A DNA stretch of 64,000 bases from Hormiphora californensis. Taxonomy: Eukaryota > Ctenophora > Tentaculata > Cydippida > Pleurobrachiidae. Position 1 is the first letter of the stretch; every line of letters begins with the position of its first letter. Shown here in pieces: positions 36,301-46,986 of the stretch. A program made the position numbers and the translations under genes. The notes beneath the pieces are model-generated. The model searched no databases, was not told the origin of the DNA, and saw nothing but the letters and a program-made list of their open reading frames with translations. Location of the stretch: contig CM035360.1 of NCBI GenBank assembly GCA_020137815.1, forward strand, positions 4,761,855 to 4,825,854, read 5' to 3'.

Positions 36301-37767
36301 CGAGAGAGCACACGATTTATTTGAATAGCAAATAATAAAAAGTAAAATCAATCTTTATTTATGAGCCTACACTTTCACAAATCTGCTGAGAGAGAGAGAA
36401 AGAGAGAGATCAGAGAGAGAGGGGTGTAAGACTATGAGATCAGGTACAGCTTGATAAAGAACCGCAAGATTCAAGAGTTCATGCAATGTTATGTGTATAC
36501 TGCAGCACACATAAAACGAGTCTCTCGTACTGGGTCCTATAATAATGAGTCCTATAGAATAAAGACCTTTATGTGAGGTATTATAGGTCGTTAGTAATTC
36601 GACCTATAACACTAGGCAAATAATTCTAGGAGCTGTACATGCATACAAGGTATACTGCAGAGAAAGTTCAAGCGAAGTCGTCCAGCGATACAGTATGTAG
36701 CCAGCAATTGAGAATTCATTCACACTCATAAGAAAGAGATCACTCACACCTCACACCTCATCACACTCAAAAGAGCACCCACACCTCACACTATTAACAC
36801 CCTACACTCACACTTCTGCCGTTATTGGGGAGAGATGACCACCACCACGCCCGTAACAGGCTGCATCTGATTTACTCCTAACGAACCGACCACTCGGCCC
36901 GATCGCAGGGGAGTGAAGGGTCGGTAGGGATGTGCAACTGAGGGATAACATATGGGAGATGTACGATGCTCTTTTTTCACACCCGACATTGGGAGCTGAT
37001 GCACCCTTTCCAGTAAAGAGGTGAGAAAGGAGAAGGAAAGGGAACAGAAATATGCATATTCACAGCAAGATATTAGAGACAAAGTCTTACATTAATTGGA
37101 AAAAATTGGTAGGATTGAATAGATAACCAAAGATGTAGAGAAAGTTTCTAGGAACCGTTCAAAGGCTTCATGATACTTAAACTGCTCAACATGGTGACTT
37201 TTGTTGAATCAACTTACAGGGCCCTCGGTAATTTGGTGACCAAATAGACAAACAGTTCAAACGAACAAACACTAAACATTCTAACTAACAAACACACGAA
37301 AAATCAACAGACAAATAATCCAACGAATAAACAAACAAACGAACAAACAACTAACAGTCCTGCACTCACCTATCTGATATCGTCTCGAATTCATCCCCGG
37401 CTATCACATTGGGCTCCTCGTCGTCACTGTGAGGGAAGTCACGTGTTAAACCGGGCGGGGGAGGGGGAGACACATGTTGTCAAAATTGGGAACTGTTTCA
37501 AACAAACATTAAACAAAACACTGTCAGGCCAATGCTCAGACAGACAAAACACAAGTACAGTGAGTGATATTGATGTGTGTAATATATTTCTAAATTTTAA
37601 TTTTCCGATCAATTTACGCACAATGACAAGTTTTAAGTTTTTAATTTGATAAGCCGCGGCACTCGCTCCAAATTTGTGACTCACCCCATAGGTGTTGCAC
37701 CACCGTCTAGATAAAATGTTGACCTGCCGGTAGTAACCGGGACGGCGGTGGGGGACGAGGTTGACAT
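33382..37767 (-). CDS. Single-TM protein of unknown family
   Basis: Exons 37767-37685, 37426-37370, 36937-36812 and 33595-33382 join in phase (all junctions phase 2) into 159 residues: a short Ser/Thr-rich start, an acidic DDEEPNVIAGDEFETISD stretch, a Ser/Arg region (RFVRSKSDAACYGRGGG) that looks like a phosphorylation segment, then one hydrophobic helix (AVVSGVLLVILLAWSYLLF) near the C-terminus. A further exon, 34247-33911 (112 codons, Ser/Ala/Gly-rich, RKKRGSKNG...), ends in the same phase, so it splices onto the last exon, but its acceptor phase is 1 and does not fit the third exon. It may be an alternative exon with an unseen partner. The final donor-like CAG/GTTAAA at 33433 is in phase with the TMCC-like first exon, so the two genes could be one. 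I do not recognise the family. Confidence 0.55.
34578..36133. mobile_element. 1.56-kb palindromic mariner-like MITE, copy 2
   Basis: Same family as 18284-19844: ends CAAGGTGGCCCATAAATTAT and complement, TA flanks (34576-34577, 36134-36135), arms of about 740 bp, centre near 35330. The two arms remain more alike within this copy than to copy 1, for example TGATAGCGGGGGACGAG here against TGAGGCCGGGGGACGAG there. Confidence 0.88.
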
Positions 37768-39128
37768 ATTGGTTCAGATATCAAGAGATCAGATATTGCG
37801 AGATCAGATGTCAAGGGATCGGATATATCAAGGTTGAAGGTCGAGTGGGCGTGTGGCCTCCACCAAGAGAGGGGTAGTACTTGACCTAGATATGAATTAA
37901 CAATAGTCGTGCCCTCAGGAATAATGTATCATTGATACTATCAAACAAGGTGTTAAATTAGCTGTTTTGGGCAGTAGGCGGGGTATCTGTATAGACTGAA
38001 ACGAGAGCACACAAGGAACTGCAATCAAATTACTGGATCGATGTAATGAATAATGGAGCTCAGAGTATTATGATTCAGATGATACAACACACAATACACA
38101 CACGTGGCATCGAATATAGGCTCACAGAATAGTGGATGGGAGGTGCTAACTACATGTATATACATTGACTGTACATTTGTATACATTGAGTGATGATATG
38201 TGTCTCTCTTTTTCGTGCAAAATCGGCAATCCCTCATATACAGTATCGTATGAGAGCATCATATGATCATTAGGAATAGGCACACATTACCAACTACTGC
38301 ATAGAGAGTATTTCAAGGAAGCTGAAGAGAGATATTATAGTGTGGAATATTCAACAGCAGCTACTACTCATCACTAAAGATTCACCAAATATTCTGGACG
38401 ACCGCGACGTCAGACACACAAACACGCACAAATTCAAAAGGAGTAACGAATATACTGTGTGGCAAGTATAGGAAGTGAATGTGGTAAGGACAAATTTGAT
38501 TTTATGAAGGAGCAGTAGAGTTTGTGAAGGAGCAAGAGAGGGGATGGGAGCACAAAATGCGGGAACAAAATGAAATCATGTAGGATTTTAGAACTCAATA
38601 ATGAAATCATGGGTAATGAAGGGAACCACATAAAGAAGAAGATAAGAGCTCAGAGTCTGAGGAGAAAAAGTATGACATTATGGGGGTATTATGTAATTGA
38701 AAGGTCATTACTTTTGAACCAAGTATCAGTACACAATGTCATTACTTTTGACTCAAAGTCATTACTTTTGAATCAAGAGTCAATACGATGTCTCGATTGA
38801 ACAGCTCTACACTCAAGAACTCGTCCGGGGGATACTGCAGCTCACAGCGACTCAAGCTCACAGCGCACATAATATCACCTTGCGTTGTGGGTTCGAACCT
38901 CGACAGAAAAAGAACAGTAGGATCACTCATTATACAATCCCCTCACACTCAGTTCAGACAACTAACTTGCACCTCGACTCTTTTAACTTCTTTCAAGTTG
39001 CATATCACAAAAATTATGCTAATTCTAAATTTTAAATGTCCGGTCACCATACTATTCACAAGGACGAATCTTCGAAACTCTTTGAGAGAGTGACAATCAT
39101 ACAATGAGCGTATATCTTTCTTTTATTC

Positions 39129-39130
<2 letters not shown>

Positions 39131-39205
<75 letters not shown>

Positions 39206-39322
39206 CAATGTGCAATAAAGACAGCCCGAGAGAAGGCAATTAATGAACCGTCATCACGCTAAATGGACGGAGAGATCTTAGCTCCCAGACTTCCCTTTTT
39301 TCTCTCTCTCTCTCTCTCTCTC
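39131..39322. repeat. (CT)n microsatellites
   Basis: A 72-bp CT tract (39131-39202) and a second at 39300-39322. Confidence 0.95.
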
Positions 39323-39735
39323 CATCTCTCATCAGCACATGTACCATTCATTTATGACTGTGTAAAAGAAGAGGGGTTCTGTTCTTGGGCGTGTATCAGC
39401 ATGAAATGTGATTGGACCACCGACAGCATGGTAGGTGTTATATCAATACCTCTCGGTACCTCTATCTTCTCATTGTCCTCGACAAATGTAAACACTTCTA
39501 TCAGATTCTGCAGTAGGTATAGCACATGATTGAGCATATAATGAATGAGCTATATTTCGCTCCCTCAAAAGTATGCAAAATGTAGAACTAGCAACACAAG
39601 CGCTAAGTATCATGTATAAGTAGCATGGAATAATACGAGTAGTGGATGGATGCACGGAAACAAGGCGGGTAACGTGTGTGTGGTGTACATTCTAGAAGAC
39701 AAACATATATGGGAGAGATGAAGAGAGATGTGAGA

Positions 39736-39763
39736 GGAAGAGAGAGAGAGAGGGAGAGAGAGA

Positions 39764-39851
<88 letters not shown>

Positions 39852-39857
39852 TGAGAG

Positions 39858-39938
<81 letters not shown>
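39736..39938. repeat. (GA)n microsatellite, about 200 bp
   Basis: Two long GA tracts separated by GATGTGAGAGAAAGAAAG. Confidence 0.96.
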
Positions 39939-39940
<2 letters not shown>

Positions 39941-40570
39941 ATATTTTATGTAAGAGAGAAAGCTTTATAAACAGTGATTTAATGACTGTAGAAGGTGAAT
40001 AATTAATAAATATAGCCATGGACATAATCATGTTGAACAAAATGGAGGGAAATGAAGAATGAGATTTAAAATAAGTAAAATTCCAAAGAGATAGAATAAG
40101 AGATAGAAGCCAGAGAGAGAGAGGAAGAGGAAGAGAAAAATAAAGAGTGAGAGGCAGTGTCATGGTAGAGAAAGGATAAGCTATAGCGGTTGCTGCCACA
40201 CGTCTGCAGTGAACAATAGAGCTCTTAGACAGTTATATACAGAGTTCACATAGCACACTCTCACATTAGCTACAATGTAGACTACACTTAGTAGTTAAAA
40301 TGAGGTTCCGTGTGTGAGCGTGAGATGAGTATTTGTGCGGCTATTATATCCACAAAGTTACAATTCAATAATCACTCAAAACCACACTGGCACATAACAG
40401 CTTATCTTCAGAAAATAAGTAAAAGTAAAGTGATATAATGGTTATTCGGGGCCTGGCAAGGCCCCCCGACCCGAATATAACCCAAACTCAACACATCCCC
40501 TCTAAAACATCCCCCCTAAAACTAAAACAACGGGGCCGAGCCGACAGGCCCTTAATACCAGATGAAAAAA

Positions 40571-40613
40571 AACCATAACCATAACCATAACCATAACCAT
40601 AACCATAACCATA
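40571..40613. repeat. (CCATAA)n hexanucleotide array
   Basis: About seven units. A shorter stretch of the same motif precedes the second unit of the tandem duplication at about 41040. Confidence 0.95.
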
Positions 40614-41467
40614 GATATTTTTAGAGTGAAAGTTTTGAAGCCCCCTGAAGTAGTAGAGAGGTGTTCTATGGCTCGTTGGAAAGGTCTCGAGGTCCCGCGA
40701 CGTATAGGGGGTGTGGCGATGGGTGTGCCCAAACCGATAAGGGGTAGGACGCGAAAAACAGTCAAAATAAGGGGTATACAGAACTCGGCAATTCGAAGGA
40801 GTAGAAAGGTGTTCTAGGGTGCGTTCGAAAGCTCTCGAGGTACTGAAGTAATTGGAATGTAATTGGAAGTAATTACATGTAATTAAAGGGTAATTACATG
40901 TAATTAAAGGGTAATTACATGTAATTAAAAGGTCTAAATGACCCCAAATGACAATTTAGACATATTTTGACATATTTGGAGGCCCTGAGACCAGCGGGTG
41001 GCCAAATTTAATCCGGTTTCGGGTCGGCTGACGTATAACCATAAACCATAACCATAGATATTTTTAGAGTGAAAGTTTTGAAGCCCGCTGAAGTAGTAGA
41101 GAGGTGTTCTATGGCTCGTTGGAAAGGTCTCGAGGTCCCGCGACGTATAGGGGGTGTGGCGATGGCCATACCCAAACCTATAAGGGGTAGGACGCGAAAA
41201 ACAGTCAAAATAAGGGGTATACAGAACTCGGCAATTAGAAGGAGTAGAAAGGTGTTCTAGGGTGCGTTCGAAAGCTCTCGAGGTGCTGAAGTAATTGGAA
41301 TGTAATTGGAAGTAATTACATGTAATTAAAATGTAATTACTGTAATTAAGGGGCAATTAAAGTGTCTAAATGACCCCAAATGATAATTTAAGCATATTTT
41401 GACATATTTGGAGGCCCTGAGACTTGTGGGTGGCCAAATTTAATCCGGTTTCGGGTCGGCTGACGTA
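40600..41467. repeat. Tandem duplication, units of about 430 bp
   Basis: Units 40600-41035 and 41041-41467 are about 95% alike by eye. Each starts after CCATAA repeats, carries GTAATTACATGTAATTAAA motifs near the end and ends in TTTCGGGTCGGCTGACGTA. Open frames occur on both strands in each unit, which argues against a protein. Confidence 0.88.
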
Positions 41468-42786
41468 AAAACTCCGCGTTTTGGTCGAGATAAACTATAA
41501 TAGTCTTACAAAACGTCAAGAGTGGTCAAGAGTGTAGTGCAGTGGCATTGATCTTTAAAGGCCTAATCATACTTTCCAACTTAAACTAGCGGAGACATAG
41601 CAAAGAGAAATAGTGAGAGATATGGAGACCAGAGAAAGAGAGACCACCCAGGCTGAGGAACTTAGCGTACATCCCTAATCCTTTACGGGGCTGGGCTCGA
41701 TGAAGAAGAGAAAGAAAGACAAGGAGAAAGAAACACGTAGAAAGAGGAGAACTGAAAGGTGTACGTACATGCATGATTGTGTCACGCAGCCGGAATAAAT
41801 TATTCATTCGTGAATATATAAACTGGTGTATCATTATTAAAACACACACAGTCACACACATGTGTGTGTGTGTGTGTGTGTGTGGAAAACCGGCCAGTCC
41901 ATGGGGACAACAAAGATAGAGTTTGAGACAAGAGAGATATAGATGTAGCTGTAACAGGACGTTGTGTATTATTGAACACTGAAATAGAGGATATAACTCT
42001 ACACTCTACAGATATACATGCTGACAAATTAAAGATAGAGAAATAGAGAGACGTATCTAGAGAGACGTATCTAGAGAGATGTGGGCTCGATAGAAGTGGA
42101 CTGTTGTTTTTATACATGAGAGCTACACAAGAAAAAGAGTGTTATAGAGAGAGAGAGAGCAATGTAGAAAGTACAAACTATGGAAACTAGAAAGAGCAAT
42201 GTAGAAAGTACAAACTATCGAAACTAGAAAGTAGGAAAAGCAGAACTACACACGATTCAGTGAACTGAAACGCCCACACACAAACAAACTGACAGACAGA
42301 CAATGGCACATTTGTAGCTTGAAAAGTGAGGTCAACTGAATTTCCAAGGTAAAACGATGACTTGCTCACACACCCGGGCCTGAAAGAGGCTGTTAGGTGT
42401 GCCATGTGCAGTTGTTGGGTGGTCCACGTAGCTCCATCAATGTAACCCTTTTGTGTCATATTATGTGAAAAAGGTAAAGAGATAGATAAAGGAGAAAGAT
42501 AGAGAGAAAGAAGGATACCTAGAGAGATAAATGGATATAGATAGAGGGAGAGAGAAACAGTCCGCTTCTGGCTCTCAAAATTGCGTATACAAGACATGTT
42601 TCGAAAGCACACAAATCGAATTATAATGTTTACCGCAACAGGCATATTGGTGGAACTATGCCAGTATAAATCCGAGTTGCTTATAATTACTGAACTTAAT
42701 TAACGAAATTTGCGTTTAATTTTGGGTCCTGCTATAAAAAATAATTTCCCCAGAATTGTAAATTTTCAAAAAGTCGAACAAAAGTG

Positions 42787-42858
42787 TTCCGGCGCCGGGA
42801 ATCGAACCCGGGTCTTGTGGGTGAGAGCCACAGATGCTAACCCCTACACCACGTCGGA
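42787..42858 (-). tRNA. tRNA-Glu (anticodon CTC), copy 1
   Basis: The sequence folds into a 72-nt cloverleaf: T stem CCGGG/CCCGG with loop TTCGATT, anticodon stem TGTGG/CCACA with loop CTCTCAC giving anticodon CTC, and a D-arm like animal tRNA-Glu. The acceptor stem pairs except A5-C68. A Pol III stop TTTT lies within six bases of the 3' end. A and B boxes are intact. Confidence 0.88.
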
Positions 42859-42931
42859 GATGTACGACATACATTTGGAAAGAAAGGCAAAAATACGATT
42901 TGTACATTTTCAAAAAATTCGAGTAAAAGTG

Positions 42932-43003
42932 TTCCGGCGCCGGGAATCGAACCCGGGTCTTGTGGGTGAGAGCCACAGATGCTAACCCCTACACCACGTC
43001 GGA
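42932..43003 (-). tRNA. tRNA-Glu (anticodon CTC), copy 2
   Basis: Identical in sequence to copy 1, 145 bp away, with its own TTTT terminator just downstream. The same A5-C68 acceptor mismatch is present. Confidence 0.88.
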
Positions 43004-43075
43004 GATGTACGAATTAAGTTTGGAATGAAACTAAAAAAAGCGATTTGTACATTTTCAAAAAGTCGAGCAAAAGTG

Positions 43076-43147
43076 TTCCGGCGCCGGGAATCGAACCCGG
43101 GTCTTGTGGGTGAGAGCCACAGATGCTAACCCCTACACCACGTCGGA
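43076..43147 (-). tRNA. tRNA-Glu (anticodon CTC), copy 3
   Basis: Identical to the other two copies, 144 bp beyond copy 2, with a TTTT terminator. It lies only 33 bp downstream of a protein-coding exon end (43181), so the cluster is apparently inside an intron of the gene at 43181-46325. Confidence 0.88.
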
Positions 43148-43180
43148 GATGTGCAAATTACATTTCAAGCTACTTTATAC

Positions 43181-44346
43181 CTGAACAAACTATCAACAAC
43201 ATCACTTTCTCCACTGCTCCCATGAAACTGCTCGATGGTGATCTCAGTTACAGAGGATGTATGATATAAAACCCGGTCGAGGGCCACATGAGCTGATCTT
43301 CTCAGGGAGTTGTCGACATCTCCCAGGGACCGGCGCAGTGAGGTGCGGATACGACCCGCAAGGTGCGGGATCTTGTCCTGTTGTACCACTATAACTGGAT
43401 TTGGTTATCATAATGGGGTAATTTACAAGGACAATTATTGTACCACTATAACTGGATTTGGTGAGTTATCATTACGATAATTAACAAGGACATTTATTGT
43501 AATTAACAGGAATAATTATGTAATTAGCAAGTAAACAATGGACAATCTAGGCAATTTGGTATTTGGTACACTGTACAGGTGGTAGATGTGTAAAAAGGCA
43601 AAAATAAGTAACGCAACACTGTACTTTATCCAAGCTGAAATAAAAGCCGCCCAAATGAGAAAAGGGGATGCAATATTGAAAAGAAAGCAATCTAATAGAT
43701 TGAATCAATGTGTTACAAAATATCGTGTTGCAATATGTTGGGCATTTCTTGTCTCCCCCTTTTCTAATATCTTTCTCTCAGTAATGCCTTTACGTGTTGA
43801 GTAACAAGTACTATTTTTTTAATTTATCTACCTCAAAACCATATATCCCAAAAGAGTCACTATCTCCATTGCATTTCGTAACGGACCAACGGTTAAGACT
43901 TAAGATATATTCTAAATGTTTGTAAATATTCCACATTGTATGTAAATATTCACACATTTATTTACCGAACCCTCACAGAATAAAATAAAGATATCAGATG
44001 TGAATTATACAATAGACCCAAGATCATATCAACCCATGTAGACACGTTCAATACACACTATACCCCTCTGCTCCAACGCTAATTTCCAGCAGCTCGAGTG
44101 GGATGGCAATCACGAAATAACCTTTTCACTCACCCAGAAAGACAATCGACAAAAGGAAGCTATAGGTCTGATTTCTGAACAAAGCGAGAGAAATATTAAT
44201 TTGGAGTGGTGAGCAGAGGGACTACAGGTGTGTCTAACTCATATATAAAATGAGAGAATGGTGCAAATAGAATGAAAGGGGGAGTGTGCGTGGAGTGTGT
44301 TGCCAGATGGAGCGCCATACGCATGAAAGAGATAGAGATAAAAATT

Positions 44347-44378
<32 letters not shown>

Positions 44379-44382
44379 TAGT

Positions 44383-44413
<31 letters not shown>

Positions 44414-44587
44414 TGAGAGAAAGAGAGAGAGAGAGAGAGAGATAGTGAGATAGAGAGATAGAGAGAAGGACATGTGACGTACCCGCACTGCACAGTCGTG
44501 TGGTAATAGAGACTGATACAAAGAGTTAAGGGAGAGAGAAAGTTAGAAATAGAGTGGGAGAGAGAGAGAGTGACAGAGAGAGTGAGA

Positions 44588-44633
<46 letters not shown>

Positions 44634-46325
44634 GTGAGAGAGAAAGACGAAAAAGGCCACCTGGATCGTGCATAAAAAAAATTGAAGTAAAAAGCTGAAA
44701 AGAGAGAACAGCAAATTCGTATTGTCAGATTATCGTTTTACTGCATGCAGTGGGGGCCAAGAGAGAAATAGAATTGGCAAATTAAACATCCACCAGCTGG
44801 ACAGCAGCCGCAGTGGTTTCAGCAATAAAGGGGTGATAACCAAGGTGATAATTTAAATTATATATAGACTTCCGAGTGATATCTTTATATCGACCAATAA
44901 AATTCCTTCAAAATCTTAATGAAAAGTCTTTGTCGAGCAGCTAAAATCATCTAAAAGCTATTATGATAGTCAGCTAAAAGCTATTATAATAGTCAGAGCA
45001 GTAAATCTAGCGATAAGGTCCTGTCAGGGGATGGCGCCGAGAAGGAACGCGAGACGGCGGAGAGAGAGGGTGAGAGAGAGAGAGAGAGAGAAAAACAAAG
45101 AGATAGATAGATAGTCATAGAGGGAGAGAGAGATAGAGAGAGATGTATTTAAGAGATAGAAAAGCATCAGGGCCAGCTGAAAAAGATCGTTTATCCTGAC
45201 AGGTGCGTTACTCCTCTCCAGTTATATGAACGGTAGCAGGTGCTCAGTCGTGTTTATAACCAATATTACACATATAAACTATTAACACATTAAACAGTTA
45301 ACCCTTTACCCAGTGGGGGGAGATCGATTTGTCTCAGTAGATTATTTCTAATAATGTGGCTTCACAAAGTGAATACCTCCAGGAGATAGTTTTACGCGAT
45401 TTAAAATTCCGCATATATGACATGTGTAAGAAAGTTGCGGTTCTACGATGGCTGGTAATTTTCACGTAACGTCTATGGTATAATTATTGCAAGTTTCACC
45501 GTGACGTATTTGTACTGAGTTTCAGATTTATAATGTTTGCATAATTTATGAGAAAGTATTTTCGCGCTGCTGCGTGATGCATGATAATTGGTAGACATAT
45601 GATAATGATACAAGGAAATTGGTAGACAATGATGTTCGATGTCTACTAGACATGGAACGTGTCACATTATTGGTGGCTTTATATGTGTCATATTATTGGT
45701 TGCTTGGAACGTGTCACATTATTGGTGGCTTTATATGTGTCATATTATTGGTTGCTTGGAACGTGTCATATTATTGGTGGCTTGATATGTGTCAAATCTC
45801 TTACCTGTGAAGGCTACTAGGTGCTGAGAGGTTAGTAAGGGCAGGATACCGTATCAAATACCCATCCGTCTCGACACTACTCCTCCTAGACTTCACCCTT
45901 GTCACAGGAGGGCTGCTCCTAGGTGAGGGAGTGGCCCGGGGTGTCCCAGAGGGACTCACCCGGGGTGATGATCGGGTCACGTAGGGTATGGGGCTGGACC
46001 CACTTCGAGCAGGCCTCACAGCTGGAGCTGGCCGTATGATAATGGTAGTTGGAGTAGGTTTCAAGGTTGGAGATGAAGAGGATTTAGCAAATGTGCCAGG
46101 AGGAGTACCTCTCGGAGGTCCTGCACCAGTAGTTTTGCTGTTGGCTCCACTGGGTGCAGTACTACTACTGGAGGTCTTGTTGCTAGCTCCACTAGGTGTA
46201 CTACTGGAGGTCTTGTTGCTAGCTCCACTAGGCAGCAAGGGCGCTGGAGGTGGGTTGAGCGCCTGGATATTAACGTAATACCCCGACTTGATGCCAGATA
46301 TGGCCATGTTTTGTACAGACTTCAT
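43181..46325 (-). CDS. Unrecognised gene, two exons with Pro/Ser-rich N-terminus
   Basis: Exon 46325-45805 starts with ATG after a good acceptor and encodes 173 residues: MAISGIKSGYYVNIQALNPP followed by a low-complexity Pro/Ser/Thr region with three PSGASNKTSS-like repeats and SPR/SPS motifs that suit proline-directed kinases. Exon 43388-43181 encodes a basic then acidic stretch (RIRTSLRRSLGDVDNSLRRS, TIEQFHGSSGESDVVDSLF). The first exon ends in phase 2 while the second needs phase 1, so at least one exon between them is missing from my model; downstream exons are not found. No TM is visible. Joining these two exons in one gene is inference from strand and neighbourhood. Confidence 0.45.
44330..44644. 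repeat. (GA)n microsatellites
   Basis: Two GA tracts separated by about 65 bp of unique sequence. Confidence 0.93.
45654..45797. repeat. 52-bp minisatellite, about 2.8 units
   Basis: Units start GGAACGTGTCACATTATTGG at 45654, 45706 and 45758. Each half-unit is itself similar to the other (GTGTCA-ATTATTGGT). Confidence 0.92.
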
Positions 46326-46986
46326 GATCTGTGTTTGGGATAAGGTGGGTCGAGCAAGGAGATGGGTGTACGAATGTACAACGCGATGACAAGGTATTTT
46401 CAACAACAAGGAGGTTGTGTCACAAGGAAAAGAGACTGACACACCTCAAGAGAGAGAGGGCTGTGTTATCTCACTTGAAATACGAGAATCACATACCCCA
46501 ACTTATATTTCAACACTAGCTTCAATTCACCAAATATATAAGGCCTGCTATATATCTCTCTCTCTCTCTCTCCATCTCTCTCTCCATCTCTCTCTCTACG
46601 CATCTCCTTAACTCCTCATCAGTCGTCTCCCTGTGTGCGTGACACATGTGTACATGCTCTCATGGTACACACATGCTCTCTCCTAGTCTCCCAGACTCTC
46701 TCTCACGCCTCCTCATATATAGTTATTATAGCAGTCTCTCTCCAGGCAATTACCTGTCTGACAACTACTACTATAGGATCACACTTCACTTTAATGAGAT
46801 TCAATTCATTTAATATAGCTCCATTTACACCTCCAAATTTTCAAATTCATTATCACTTTTGAATTATGCAACAAAAACTAGGGTATAATGATAAACCAGC
46901 TGAACTCCATTACATATTGGCTGAATATATCGTGTGATTGAGACAGGGTAAAAGTATGGTAACCATGGCAACTCATTTGCATCATG

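Larger units (their letters stand above)
37768..43164. other. Repeat-rich interval, one doubtful exon
   Basis: Two (GA)n/(CT)n tracts, a 430-bp tandem duplication and the tRNA cluster lie here. On the minus strand at 39510-39352 a frame reads NLIEVFTFVEDNEKIEV and continues to a stop with coding-like composition after a CTGCAG acceptor, but it cannot be linked to any gene by phase. Confidence 0.5.
43389..45804. other. Intron or intergenic, repeats only
   Basis: It holds GA-rich tracts at 44330-44466 and 44531-44644 and at 45060-45150, and a 52-bp minisatellite at 45654. A short direct repeat of the acceptor region (TGTACCACTATAACTGGATT) occurs at 43382 and 43439. Confidence 0.6.

Noticed and set aside
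40571-40613. Telomere-like array
   Set aside because: CCATAA is not the animal telomere unit TTAGGG/CCCTAA, and the tract is short and internal.
40502-41356. Conserved open frames in both units of the tandem repeat
   Set aside because: Both strands are open and the units are recent duplicates, so conservation carries no weight.
42787-43147. CRISPR-like array (three repeats of 72 bp with 72-bp spacers)
   Set aside because: The repeats fold as tRNA-Glu, the spacers are similar to each other, and the DNA is animal.
43586-43804. 72-codon plus-strand frame MCKKAKISNATLYF
   Set aside because: No splice or domain support, AT-rich intron-like context, opposite to all other genes.
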